From contig JBNGIQ010008202.1 of NCBI GenBank assembly GCA_049999765.1, positions 1 to 32,527 on the forward strand: a stretch of 32,527 bases of DNA, written 5' to 3'. The notes beneath the pieces are model-generated. The model saw nothing but the letters and a program-made list of their open reading frames with translations. It did no database searches and was not told the DNA's origin. This document shows positions 8,871 through 18,369 of this stretch, piece after piece; positions within the stretch are counted from its first letter, which is position 1, and each line of letters begins with the position of its first letter. The stretch comes from Phaeoceros laevis. Lineage: Eukaryota; Anthocerotophyta; Anthocerotopsida; Notothyladales. The translations under genes were made by a program, and so were the position numbers.

Positions 8871-9272
8871 AGCCCTGTGTACCTGATCCCGTGGGAGGCG
8901 GAGGTTCCGCGTTTTCAACCTTTGCTGAACGAACTTGATCCCTAGCAGGGTACCGTCCTGCTCTATTCTGCAATTGTCCTTAATGGTCTGCATTGCCTCG
9001 ACATCGGTCTGCTGGGTTATTACCCCTTCCCACTCTGGCAAATCCTTCAGCCACCTGTGAAGGGTGCAGCGGTGGACTCCCAGCATCTCCGCTACGTCCT
9101 TCAACTCCGTGCACGCATTCAGACGCTCCAATACGAACTCAAGCAGTGCAGCGGGGTCTTCCTTACCGGGAACTCCTGGTGGTCTCGGCCTCCTCATGTT
9201 GCTGCAACAGGAGCTGGTCCTTGCCCCCACTCTGCCAGGCCTCCAAGTGCAAGCTCCAGACGCAGGCTCCAT
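8805..9272 (-). pseudogene. Integrase-type transposase N-terminal fragment (HTH)
   Basis: From ATG 9272 the frame has a helix-turn-helix (LKDVAEMLGVHRCTLHRWLK), then LGIKFVQQRLKTRNLRLPRD and QVHRALRRLQP. This resembles the N-terminal part of integrase-core transposases found in many eukaryotic genomes (HTH, then a segment of the form GY..V.G.L...G..V....R..L.R..P). The catalytic DDE core is absent. After LQP the frame enters LRR-derived sequence (KMLRLRAAKRL), so the transposase piece is fused to the LRR-PPR chimera. The family is inferred from the pattern; the host gene could alternatively be a DNA-binding protein derived from such a transposase. Confidence 0.5.
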
Positions 9273-10259
9273 GCAACGGACGATGCAAAATCAACAGCCC
9301 ATGAGCAATAACAGTAAATACATATATATACCATCTCGAGTGTTGTGTTTGGCGTCCTCATTTGATGGAAGTCCTTACTTAGTAAGCTAAAAAGGCTTCA
9401 GTCACCGTTCACTTGAGATGTTACAATGTTGCAACATGTCGAGCATCAAGCTTACACAGTCCCCTTCCACATAGGGGTCCTTCCAACATACTTCCTCACA
9501 GATGCAGTGTGAAAAACTCCATCTCCTTATATAAAAGCATGATACATTCTCTCCTCCTGCGAAATGGCCCCCCAGTTTCAGGTAAGCTGTACTCAGTTCA
9601 TGAAATGCCAGAGAATGATTTGCATAAGAACCGAACTCGACGGATGCTGCCTACTCCGGGAAAATCCAAAAAGATATGTGAAAGATATTGTCCAGTGTAT
9701 CTGCATCACCTCTGCTCGGAAGATAACTGGTACTTCATATCTGCACGCTGCAAAGTCCGGAACCAAACCATGGCATAAACATATATGTAGCTGCTAATTA
9801 ACAACTAGATGCTACAGCTGGGCAAAGAGAATGTAACATCTAAAAAAGCTTGCACAGAATAGACTGCAGCAGTACCTCTGATGACTCTAGACATGGCTGC
9901 AGATTGCATGTCCGCACATCCAGAGCAACACAGTGCATTTCGAATGTTCACAAAACCTGACTTACGGAGTTAGGGGTCATCAGTATACTTCTGAACCAAG
10001 AGAAGAACCTCAAAAATGGTTGTCAGCACTAACTTGGTACATACATACATGTCAAACGTGGGAGGCACAAGACAAGGTCAACACTAGACTCGGAGTTCGT
10101 GTTGTGTATAATACTTCTCACCTGCCAGATTGAAGTTTTATCCTCCACCTAGCTAGTGGCCAACAAAGCAGTCCTTCCCAGGCATCAAGGCCCTGGTTGG
10201 GACTCAGCAGACAATCGAGGAGAACTCTGCTACCAGTAGCCTTCTTCGCCTTCCTTCAC
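9273..10259. other. Intergenic, no gene seen
   Basis: No protein-like frame or recognisable RNA was found. The part nearest 10260 is the 3' flank of the minus-strand PPR gene and may hold its 3' UTR; just after that gene's stop, VKEGEEGY-like codons suggest a remnant of the linker towards a lost DYW domain. An ATGTTGCAACAT palindrome near 9425 has no evident meaning. Confidence 0.5.
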
Positions 10260-12464
10260 TTAGGGGACAAGCCTTGCATATATACTTTCACTCTCAGGAC
10301 TCTTCTGATCTCCAACTGCAAACGTGTGAACAACACCTGCCGTGTCAGTCAACCAGCTCTGTCCTGGCTGCTTCCATGCCCCACATTTCTTTCTCCTTGC
10401 TTCCATCTCCTTTGCCTCCTCCCACATCTGGGCGCCAGCATAAATGTTGGACATAAGGACATAGGATGTGGCATCTCTTTCGTCCAAAGTAACTGCAAAC
10501 TCAAAAGCCTGTCGCCCAATCTCTACATTATTCCACTTCTGACACGCGCCCAACAGGGTAAGCCACACAGCACCAGTAGGTAGGACAGGCATGGTTATGG
10601 CCATCTGGAGGGCCTCATGCAGATGACCTGCACGGCCCAGTAGATCCAACATGCAGGTGTAGTGGTCAATGGTTGGGCTGATGCCATAATCTGTTCTCAT
10701 GGCCTCAAAGTACTTGCGGCCTTTGTCCACCAGACTCACATGGCTGCACACTGTTAGCACATTAAGGAGCGTGATGCCATCTGGCTGTGTGCCCTCCTGC
10801 CTCATCCTGTCGAGCAAGTCAAACACGAGTTCACTATCCCCTTGGCGGGTATATCCTGCAATGAGAGCACCCCATGCAACTATGTCTCGTTCACTCAATG
10901 AATCAAAGACCCGCTGCGAAGCAACCATGCTCCCGCACTTGGCATACATGTTCACCAGGGCTTTGCCCACACCCTCGTCAGCTTGCAATGCTCGTTCTTC
11001 AATGTGTGCGTGAAGTTGTTCCCCCAGAGGCAGTGCTGCCACGGTTGCACACGCCTGCAAGAGACATACAAATGTGACAGAATTGGGTAGGGCGATCCCT
11101 TCTTGTTGCATTCTCCTGTAGAGACTAAGGGCTTCCTGACCCCTTCCCTGCTGCGCATAACCTGCTATCATGGCGGTCCATGTTACCACATTCCTGTATG
11201 GAAGTCTGTCAAACACGCTGCCAGCATCCTCTAGACTACCGCACTTTGCATACATGTTAACCAAGCTGCCGCCTAGAACCACATCATCTTGCAGTCCTCG
11301 TTCTGTAATCTGTGCATGGAGCTGCTTCCCCTCATGCAGAGCACCTACACCTACACTGGCACATGCCTGCAGGAGGCATACAAATGTAACAGAATCTGGA
11401 ATGGAAAGGCCTTCCTCCTGCATACCAAGGTAAAGAATAAGGGCTTCCTGACCCATGCCCTGCTGCGCGTAACCTGCAATCATAGCAGTCCATGTCACCG
11501 CATCTTTGTCGGTTAGTGTGTCAAACACCTTGCGAGCATCCTCTACACTACCACACTTCGCGTACATATGAAGTAGGCCACTTTGAACAAAAATGTCGGG
11601 ATTTTCTGGATGTGCAAGAAGACGAGCATGCACCTCCTTGCCGGCCACTAAGTCTCCTGCAGCGGCACAAGCTTTAAGAACTGCTGAGTAGATACGGTTG
11701 TCGGGCCTCACGTGTGACTGAAGCATCTGTCTGTACAATCGTATAGCTTGGGCAGCCTCTCCATGTTTGGCGAAGGCGAATATGATGGTAGCCCAATTAT
11801 GGGCGTTTGGCATACAGACCTTGGAGAAGACTTGCATAGCTTCCTCCAGTCTCCCATGGGAAGCATACAGACTTGTAAAGTGGGTCGCCAAAAATGCGTC
11901 TCCTTCATATCCATTTTCGACAGTGAGAGCATGGATGCGTCTGCCCTGAACCAGGTCCTTGCATCTCTTAAGAACACGATAGAAGAGATTTTTCGGGACA
12001 TGGCATCCTCGTTGAACGAGAAGGCTCAATTCGTCCACAGCTTCGCCAGTCCGGCCATCCTCACATAGCTTGCTGCAAGTTCCAACCTGCAAATAACGCT
12101 CGCGCGCTGCAGACGCTCCTTGCCCTTGAACTGAGGCTGAAACAGACCGCCGAGAAGGTCTCTTGATCCGAGCGTCCCACTTGAGTGTAACCTCCAATTC
12201 CTCCCAAGGAGGGTTGTGCCGATTATCTAACCACAGGCCGGTCAACGACCTTTTGTGCTGCTGCTGCTGTGCTGGAGGCAAACCTTCCTCTTTAGAAAAT
12301 GCTTGGATTTTCCCACACCACACCTGCTTGGCTTTTCCCACACCATACCCACCACTATCAGTTACTAGTCCTTGGATGCGCCGATGTGCGGAGGTCGGTG
12401 GCAATTCAGCAGTCAGCTCCGGGCTGGTCACCCCGACGGCCAGTTGCAACGGGTCGACTGCCAT
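10260..12464 (-). CDS. PLS-class PPR protein, E/E+ type, no DYW, degenerate PDF motif
   Basis: From ATG 12464, 734 residues. Residues about 68-100 contain HKRSLTGLWLDNRHNPPWEE, matching the second half of the OSB-type PDF motif (HK.S...LWL.N...P.W); the WWDNR half is not recognisable. From about residue 125 P, L and S PPR motifs alternate (LVNMYAKCGSLEDAGSVFDR, VVTWTAMIAGYAQQGRGQEA and similar), ending with YTCMLDLLGRAGHL and an E domain. The PG box is the normal kind (WKQPGQSWLTD), then VVHTFAVGDQKSP and a stop at IYARLVP. PLS-E+ proteins bind organelle transcripts and normally need a partner DYW deaminase for C-to-U editing; target and organelle are unknown. Intronless. FolD fragments lie just upstream. 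Confidence 0.92.
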   Translation of the reverse strand: MAVDPLQLAVGVTSPELTAELPPTSAHRRIQGLVTDSGGYGVGKAKQVWCGKIQAFSKEEGLPPAQQQQHKRSLTGLWLDNRHNPPWEELEVTLKWDARIKRPSRRSVSASVQGQGASAARERYLQVGTCSKLCEDGRTGEAVDELSLLVQRGCHVPKNLFYRVLKRCKDLVQGRRIHALTVENGYEGDAFLATHFTSLYASHGRLEEAMQVFSKVCMPNAHNWATIIFAFAKHGEAAQAIRLYRQMLQSHVRPDNRIYSAVLKACAAAGDLVAGKEVHARLLAHPENPDIFVQSGLLHMYAKCGSVEDARKVFDTLTDKDAVTWTAMIAGYAQQGMGQEALILYLGMQEEGLSIPDSVTFVCLLQACASVGVGALHEGKQLHAQITERGLQDDVVLGGSLVNMYAKCGSLEDAGSVFDRLPYRNVVTWTAMIAGYAQQGRGQEALSLYRRMQQEGIALPNSVTFVCLLQACATVAALPLGEQLHAHIEERALQADEGVGKALVNMYAKCGSMVASQRVFDSLSERDIVAWGALIAGYTRQGDSELVFDLLDRMRQEGTQPDGITLLNVLTVCSHVSLVDKGRKYFEAMRTDYGISPTIDHYTCMLDLLGRAGHLHEALQMAITMPVLPTGAVWLTLLGACQKWNNVEIGRQAFEFAVTLDERDATSYVLMSNIYAGAQMWEEAKEMEARRKKCGAWKQPGQSWLTDTAGVVHTFAVGDQKSPESESIYARLVP

Positions 12465-12523
12465 CACTGGAGAACGAGCTCACGAGTTGGCTCCACTTCC
12501 TGCGTTTTTTCTGCATTTTTTCT

Positions 12524-12862
12524 GGCCCCCTCAAAATCCACATCACCCACCACTCTGTAGCCTGCCCTTCGTGATGGGTCGAATTGTTCCAACAACAATT
12601 ACTGCAGCGCCTGCTGAATCTATTCAGTTTTGATTTTGAGGCCTCTTCAAAATCCACATCTCCCACCAGTCTGTAGCCTGCCCTTCGTGATGGGTCGAAT
12701 GGTTCCAACATCAATTACTGCAGCGCCTGGCTGAATCTATTCAGTTTTAATATTGTGGCCTCTTCAAAATCCATACAGTCTGTAGCCTGCCCTTCGTGAT
12801 GGGTCGAATTCTGCCAATATCAATTACTGCAGCGCCTGGCTAAATCTATTCAGTTTCATCTG
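12524..12862 (-). pseudogene. FolD exon fragment in three tandem copies
   Basis: About 12524-12638, 12640-12756 and 12757-12862 are diverged tandem units of about 117 bp. Read on the minus strand, each encodes IQPGAAVIDVGT-like residues (PGAAVIDIG in the third) and, one frame over, DPSRRAGYRLVGDVDFEEAS (first two copies; the third has lost the VGDV part). These are the NAD(P)-binding loop and following segment of methylenetetrahydrofolate dehydrogenase/cyclohydrolase (FolD family; typical KPGAVVIDVG and DPS...GYRLVGDV). A shared frameshift between the two segments shows the fragment was already broken before it was multiplied. It lies immediately upstream of the minus-strand PPR gene and could contribute promoter or leader sequence. 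Confidence 0.8.
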
Positions 12863-13430
12863 ATACACCAGCAAACCAGGGAAGGGTATCAGAACCAGGC
12901 TCAATGGCACACATTAAGACGTGCGTATTGTAAAATGATACCATCAGAGCTTGTCCAGGCTTGTGAGCACGATGAGTTGGGAGCATCACACTTTCATTGC
13001 TACTGATAAACCTCGTGCTGAAGTTGTTGCTCAGAATCTGCAGCTCCTAGAATGGTCCTTGAATTTGAATATGCCACCACCTGCCCTAAATGTTGAGCGG
13101 TATCTTGCACATTTCTGTAACATTTCACATATCTTGTAGTCCCACAATTGGCATGGTTGCAAATTTTTCTGGGGGGTTGCAGGATGCTGGCAACTTCAAT
13201 TCTATTGTTAATCTGAACACTTAGCAGTTGGTCATATCAGGTAGAAAAAGCGAACATGATAATTCAAGGGACGACAAAGTTTTCTGGATCTGTTTAGAGC
13301 TAGGAGCCCGGCAGTGGAAATCTAGAGCGGCAGCCGCGACGGAGGCTAGCATCTTTGATCCACTTGCAATGGCGCACACCACTAACGCGATGCAGGATCA
13401 ACAGTCTTGGATGCTAAACAGCTGGTGGGC
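12863..13430 (+). other. Upstream region of the first tandem PPR gene, with a short unassigned frame
   Basis: From ATG 12972 a 55-residue frame (MSWEHHTFIATDKPRAEVVA, ending NVERYLAHFCNISHIL) looks protein-like but I cannot name it. From about 13216 the sequence (cagttggtc.tatcagg, then tctggatctgtttagagc) is shared with the region upstream of the next PPR paralog at 15735, so this is part of the duplicated unit and probably holds the promoter. Two diverged copies of an ac.aacgcgatgca.catcaacag...acagctgg block (about 13376 and 13482) form an internal repeat. Confidence 0.4.
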
Positions 13431-15447
13431 ATGCCCACTGCTGAAAAACTCTGCAATTGCTCCACCTACAATTGCGCACCACCAACGCGATGCAACATCA
13501 GTGGGTTTGGACGCCAACAGCTGGAGGGCAGGACAACAATGAGGAGCTGGAGCGTGCCTCTGAGGCAATGGATTCACACAGCAGCCAAGGTAGGCATACC
13601 TGGCAATAGCGGTGCAGTAGAGCGGCAAGAGTTGTTGTGGAGGCAGTATTTCTTGGACCCCACATTGTGGTGGGACTGCAGGACGAAGAAGAAAAACGCC
13701 AGCTCTCCCGACTTCAGGCACAAGGACTCCAAGGAGCCCCTATGGCTGAACAACTTCTACAAGCCTGACTGGGTGGATATGCAGCTGACTGTGTTGGAGA
13801 GGCAGATTGGACGGTCTGCTCAGCCTACATCCAACCCCTTGTTGTACCATAAAGCTGGCGCTCCGACGGAGCCAGAGTGCCAAGGGTACGCAACACAGGC
13901 AGTGAACGAACTGTGTGCGAATGGACAGTTAAGTCGAGCAGTTGACGCTTTGATTGACTTAGCGGACACACAATGTCGTGTGTCCACTTCCCTCCTGTAC
14001 AGAGTCATTCGGAGATGTGGGGCGGAGAAAAATCTGGTGTTGGGGCGGAGACTTGATGATCTCACTGTCAAGCTTGGGTACGGATCTAATGCATTTTTGG
14101 GAAACCATCTCTTGCGCATGTATGCATGTCAAGGCCAGTTAGAGGTGGCAATGGAGGTGTTTAAAAGGGTGGCCAAACCTGATGTCTTCATGTGGTCCAC
14201 CATTATATCTAAACATGCTGAACAGGGGAAACCTAGTGAGGCCATTCAACTGTACAATGAGATGCGCAGCTCAGGTTTGGAGGCAGATAGTCATATTTTT
14301 GTGGCTGCCCTGCAAGCTTGTGCAAGAGCGCAAGATGTGCAATCTGGCAGGCAGGTGCACGCTGATGTGTTGGAGAGTGGCATTCAGCCTAACTCTTTTG
14401 TTTGCACCTGTCTGGTGGACATGTATGCAAAATGTGGCCAGTTGGAAGATGCACGCAAAGTGTTTGACAGTCTGTCCACAAGGGATGTGGTAACATGGAA
14501 TGCCATGATAAATGGGTATGCTGAGCATGGGCTTGGTCCCCAGGCGCTTACATTGTATGCAAGTATGGAGCAGGAGGGTCTGACTTCAGCNNNNNNNNNN
14601 NNNNNNNNNNNNNNNNNNNNNNNNNNNNNNNNNNNNNNNNNNNNNNNNNNNNNNNNNNNNNNNNNNNNNNNNNNNNNNNNNNNNNNNNNNTAAGGGTCGA
14701 CAATATTTTGATGCCATGGTGAAACAGCATGGCCTCAATCCGACAACCGAGCATTATAATTGCATGGTTGATCTCCTTGGGCGGGCAGGCCATTTAGGTG
14801 AGGCGGAAAAGTTGCTGAAATCAGCTGGGTGTGAAAACGATGCTGTTGGGTTGATGTCATTGCTGAATGCCTGCAAGAATCATGGGGATATAGAGCGGGG
14901 AACACAGTGTTTCGAAAGTCTTGTTGAGCTGGATCCTCAGTATGCTGGTGCATATGTACTCATGGCCAATATGTACGCAGATGCAGATAGGTGGGCGGAT
15001 GTAGATAGAATCGAAAGGTTGAGAAAGTTGGCAGGAGCTAAGAAGAAACCTGCAGTGGCAGGCATTGAGGTGAACAAGCAGGTGCATACATTTGTTGTGG
15101 GGGAAGAAAGGGGTGACCTTTCATGCAAGGTTCGGGGCACATATGAACGTTTGAAGGAGGAAGGGAACCATGTACCACACACCAAGCTGGTGTTGAAGCC
15201 AGTGTCCGAGAAGGAGAAGGAAGACCAATTGTGTGGGCATGCTGAGAAGCTAGCTTTGGCGTTTGGTCTCTGTAACACTCCGGATGGCACACCTCTGCTG
15301 GTAACGAAAAACCTGAGGATGTGCAGGGACTGCCACTCTTCCACCGAGATTATGTCAATGGTGGAGAAGAGGGACATCGTTGTACGGGACGCACACCGTG
15401 TGCATCGATTCGAGGCAGGGTCCTGTAGCTGCAAGGGTCGACATTGA
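13431..15447 (+). CDS. PDF-PPR-DYW:KP protein, paralog A, with assembly gap
   Basis: The first ATG in frame is 13431; ATG 13539 (MRSWSVPLRQWIHTAAK) gives a more convincing organelle presequence. A PDF motif follows: LLWRQYFLDPTLWWDCR, then SSPDFRHKDSKEPLWLNNF, then KPDWV. PLS PPR motifs continue to a 100-N gap (14591-14690). After it the frame resumes with YFDAMVKQHGLNPTTEHYNC, the KP box KKKPAVAGIEV and a complete DYW-type deaminase: HAEKLALAFGL (zinc/catalytic HxE), RMCRDCH (zinc CxxC), HRVHRFEAGSCSC, ending KGRH. By family knowledge the KP class is linked to U-to-C editing in chloroplasts or mitochondria. Against paralog B, the gap should hide about 363 bp in frame, and A lacks one 31-residue S motif. 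Intronless. Confidence 0.93.
14591..14690. other. Assembly gap (100 N) inside PPR paralog A
   Basis: Exactly 100 N, a conventional placeholder. The flanks align with 17180 and 17544 of paralog B, which are separated by 363 bp encoding about three PPR motifs. Confidence 0.95.
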
Positions 15448-15927
15448 GAGAGAAGAAAAATTGCCATTTGAAACAGTACCCTGATCTCCGCGCAGACGCA
15501 ATGCTGTACAAACCCAGACTAGCGAGTCAGTAACGTCATCAGGTAGGAGACAGCTTGTTACCAAAGGTTCTCTGTGGACGAGTCTGGAACTTTGGAACTC
15601 TTTGTGACTCTGCTTCAAAGTTCCAGAACTCTTCGTGACTCGGCTTCATCTCTCTGAATATGTCCCTGCCTGGAGGTTAAAGCCTAGAAGTCCTCGATTG
15701 ACAAGGTTCTGTTGTTATTAATCTAAACACTTGGCAGTTGGTCCTATCAGGCAGGAAACTCGGTACGAAAAGGTTTTTCTGGATCTGTTTAGAGCCAGGA
15801 GCCCGGCAGTGGGCAAATCAAGAGCGGCAGCCGTGACGGAGGCTACTATCCTTGCCCCACTTGCAATGGCGCGCACCGCTAACGCGATGCAGCATCAACA
15901 GCCTTGGATGCCAAACAGCCGGTGGGC
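15448..15927. other. Spacer between tandem PPR paralogs A and B
   Basis: The start (gagagaagaaaa..) is shared with the 3' flank of paralog B at 18301. About 15722-15900 resembles the region upstream of paralog A, so the duplication unit covers gene, 3' flank and about 200 bp of 5' flank. A short repeat (caaagttcc.gaactctt.gtgactc) occurs twice near 15583-15645. No separate gene is supported. Confidence 0.6.
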
Positions 15928-18300
15928 ATGCCCACTGCTGGAAAACCCTGCAGCTCCACCTACAATTGCGAGCCACCAACGGGATGCAACATCAACGGTT
16001 TTGGGTGCCAACAGCTGGGTGGCAGGACAACAATGAGGAGCTGGAGCGTGCCTCTGAAACAATGGATTCACACAGCAGCCAAGCCAAGCATACCGGGCAA
16101 TAGCTGTGCAGTAGACCGGCAAGAGTTGTTGTGGAGGCCGTATTTCTTGGACCCCTCATTGTGGTGGGACTGCAGGACGAACAAGAAGAGCGCCCGCTCT
16201 CCCGACTTCACGCATAAGGAGTCCAAGGAGCCCCTATGGATGAACAACTTCTACAAGCCTGACTGGGTGGATATGCAGCTGACTGTGTTGGAGAGGCGGA
16301 TTGGACGGTCTGCTCAGCCTACACCCAACCCCTCGTTGCACCAGAATGCTGGCGCTCCGACGGCGCCAGAGTGCCAAGGCTACGCAACTGCTCAGGCGGT
16401 GAACGAACTGTGTGCGAATGGGCAGTTAAGTCGAGCAGTTGACGCTTTGATTGGCTTAGCGGACACACAATGTCGTGTGTCCACTTCCCTCCTGTACGGA
16501 GTCATCCGCAGATGTGGGGCTGAGAAAAATCTGGTGTTGGGGCGACGACTTGATGATCTCACTGTCAAGCTTGGGTACGGATCCAATGCATTTTTGGGAA
16601 ACCATCTCTTGCGCATGTATGCATGTCAAGGCCGGTTACAGGAGGCAATGGAGGTGTTCAGAAGAGTGGCTAAAGCTAATGTCTTCATGTGGACCTCCAT
16701 TATATATGCCCATGTTGAACAGGGGAAACCAAGTGACGCCATTCAACTGTACAATGAGATGCGCAGCTCAGGTTTAGAGGCAGATAGTCATATTTTTGTC
16801 GCTGCCCTGCAAGCTTGTGCTAGAGCGGAAGATGTGGAATCTGGCAGGCAGGTGCACGCTGATCTGTTGGAGAGTGGCATTCAGCCTAACTCTTTTGTTG
16901 GCACCTGCCTGGTTGACATGTATGCAAAATGTGGAGAATTAGAAGATGCACGAAGGGTTTTTGACGGTATGGCCACAAGGAATGTAGTGACATGGAATGC
17001 CATGATTGCTGGGTATGCAAAATGTGGCCGATTGGAAGATGCACGCGAAGTGTTTGACAGTCTGTCCAGAAGGAATCCAGTAACATGGAATGCAATGATA
17101 AATGGGTATGCTGAGCAAGGGCTTGGTCCCCAGGCACTGGCTTTGTATGCAAGCATGGAGCAGGAAGGCCTGATTTTAGCAAACAGTGTTACCTATGTTT
17201 GCCTCTTGAAAGCTTGTGCAAGTGCTGGTGCTCTACAGCTGGGCAGGCAGCTGCATTCAGGGATTGTGAAAAGAGAACTGCTTGAAGGGGACATAGTACT
17301 GGGCACTTGTCTCGTAAATATGTATGCAAAATGTGGCCAGTTGGAAGATGCACGCAAAGTGTTTGACAGTCTGTCCACAAGGAATGTGGTAACATGGAAT
17401 GCCATGATAAATGGCTACGGTAGAAATAATGAAGGCCACAAGGCTACAGTCTGTTTTGAAGAGATGATACTGGCTGGTATTCAGCCTGATGACACCACAT
17501 TTACTTGCCTTCTTGTAGCATGCAGTAATGCGGGGCTGGTGAGTAAGGGTCGACAGTATTTTGATGCCATGGTGAGACAGCATGGCCTCAACCCGACAAC
17601 CGAACATTATAATTGCATGGTTGATCTTCTTGGGCGGGCAGGCCATTTAGGTGAGGCGGAGAAGGTGCTGAAATCAGCTGGGTGTGAAAGCAATTCTGTT
17701 GGGTTGATGTCATTGCTGAATGCCTGCAAGAATCATGGGGATATAGAGCGGGGAACACAGTGTTTCGAACGACTTGTTGAGCTGGATCCTCAGTATGCCG
17801 GTACATATGTGGTCATGGCCAATATGTATGCAGATGCAGATAGGTGGGTGGATGTAGATAGAATCAAAAGGTTGAGAAAGTTGGCAGGAGCCAACAAGAA
17901 ACCTGCAGTGGCAGGCGTTGAGGTGAACAAGCAGGTGCATACATTTGTTGTGGGGGAAGAAAGGGGTGACCTTTCATGCAAGGTTCGGAGCACATATGAA
18001 CGTCTGAAGGAGGAAGGGAACCATGTACCACACACCAAGCTGGTGTTGAAGCCAGTGTCTGAGAAGGAGAAGGAAGATCAACTCTGTGGGCACGCTGAGA
18101 AGCTAGCTTTGGCGTTTGGTCTCTGTAACACTCCGGATGGCACACCTCTGCTGGTAACGAAAAACCTGAGGATGTGCAGGGACTGCCACTCTTCCACTGA
18201 GATTTTGTCAAGGGTGGAGAAGAGGGACATTGTTGTACGGGACGCACACCGTGTGCATCGATTCGAGGCAGGGTCCTGTAGCTGCAAGGGTCGACATTGA
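15928..18300 (+). CDS. PDF-PPR-DYW:KP protein, paralog B, complete
   Basis: 790 residues from ATG 15928, or 755 from ATG 16033 (MRSWSVPLKQWIHTAAK, a presequence-like start). The PDF motif is at residues about 66-115: LLWRPYFLDPSLWWDCR, RSPDFTHKESKEPLW, KPDWV. Then come roughly 14 PLS PPR motifs, including two successive S-type units (ELEDARRVFDGM and RLEDAREVFDSL). The KP box is at about 656-662 (KKPAVAG), HAE at 722-724, C-R-D-C at 750-753, HRVHRF then CSC, and terminal KGRH. All residues of a DYW deaminase zinc site are present, but PG is replaced by KP and DYW by GRH, the signature recalled for U-to-C editing factors of hornworts, lycophytes and ferns. Probable role: site-specific organelle RNA editing; target unknown. 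Intronless and tandem with paralog A. Confidence 0.96.
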   Translation: MPTAGKPCSSTYNCEPPTGCNINGFGCQQLGGRTTMRSWSVPLKQWIHTAAKPSIPGNSCAVDRQELLWRPYFLDPSLWWDCRTNKKSARSPDFTHKESKEPLWMNNFYKPDWVDMQLTVLERRIGRSAQPTPNPSLHQNAGAPTAPECQGYATAQAVNELCANGQLSRAVDALIGLADTQCRVSTSLLYGVIRRCGAEKNLVLGRRLDDLTVKLGYGSNAFLGNHLLRMYACQGRLQEAMEVFRRVAKANVFMWTSIIYAHVEQGKPSDAIQLYNEMRSSGLEADSHIFVAALQACARAEDVESGRQVHADLLESGIQPNSFVGTCLVDMYAKCGELEDARRVFDGMATRNVVTWNAMIAGYAKCGRLEDAREVFDSLSRRNPVTWNAMINGYAEQGLGPQALALYASMEQEGLILANSVTYVCLLKACASAGALQLGRQLHSGIVKRELLEGDIVLGTCLVNMYAKCGQLEDARKVFDSLSTRNVVTWNAMINGYGRNNEGHKATVCFEEMILAGIQPDDTTFTCLLVACSNAGLVSKGRQYFDAMVRQHGLNPTTEHYNCMVDLLGRAGHLGEAEKVLKSAGCESNSVGLMSLLNACKNHGDIERGTQCFERLVELDPQYAGTYVVMANMYADADRWVDVDRIKRLRKLAGANKKPAVAGVEVNKQVHTFVVGEERGDLSCKVRSTYERLKEEGNHVPHTKLVLKPVSEKEKEDQLCGHAEKLALAFGLCNTPDGTPLLVTKNLRMCRDCHSSTEILSRVEKRDIVVRDAHRVHRFEAGSCSCKGRH

Positions 18301-18369
18301 GAGAGAAGAAAAGGTGCCAACTGAAACAGTTCCACCACCTCCTGCTGTTGGTCCCGCACTACGGATGGA

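Noticed and set aside
12951-13139. Short protein-like frame MSWEHHTFIATDKPRAEVVA...
   Set aside because: Only 55 residues from ATG, no recognisable family, no splice-supported continuation; noted only under the intergenic description.
13228-13542. Frame MVISGRKSEH... ending WRAGQQ and its counterpart before paralog B
   Set aside because: Out of frame with the PPR reading and overlapping its start; the two copies are similar only because the leader DNA is duplicated.
14182-14493. Plus-strand frame MSSCGPPLYLNMLNR... seen in all three paralogs
   Set aside because: It is the +1 reading of conserved PPR codons, repeated because the genes are paralogs.
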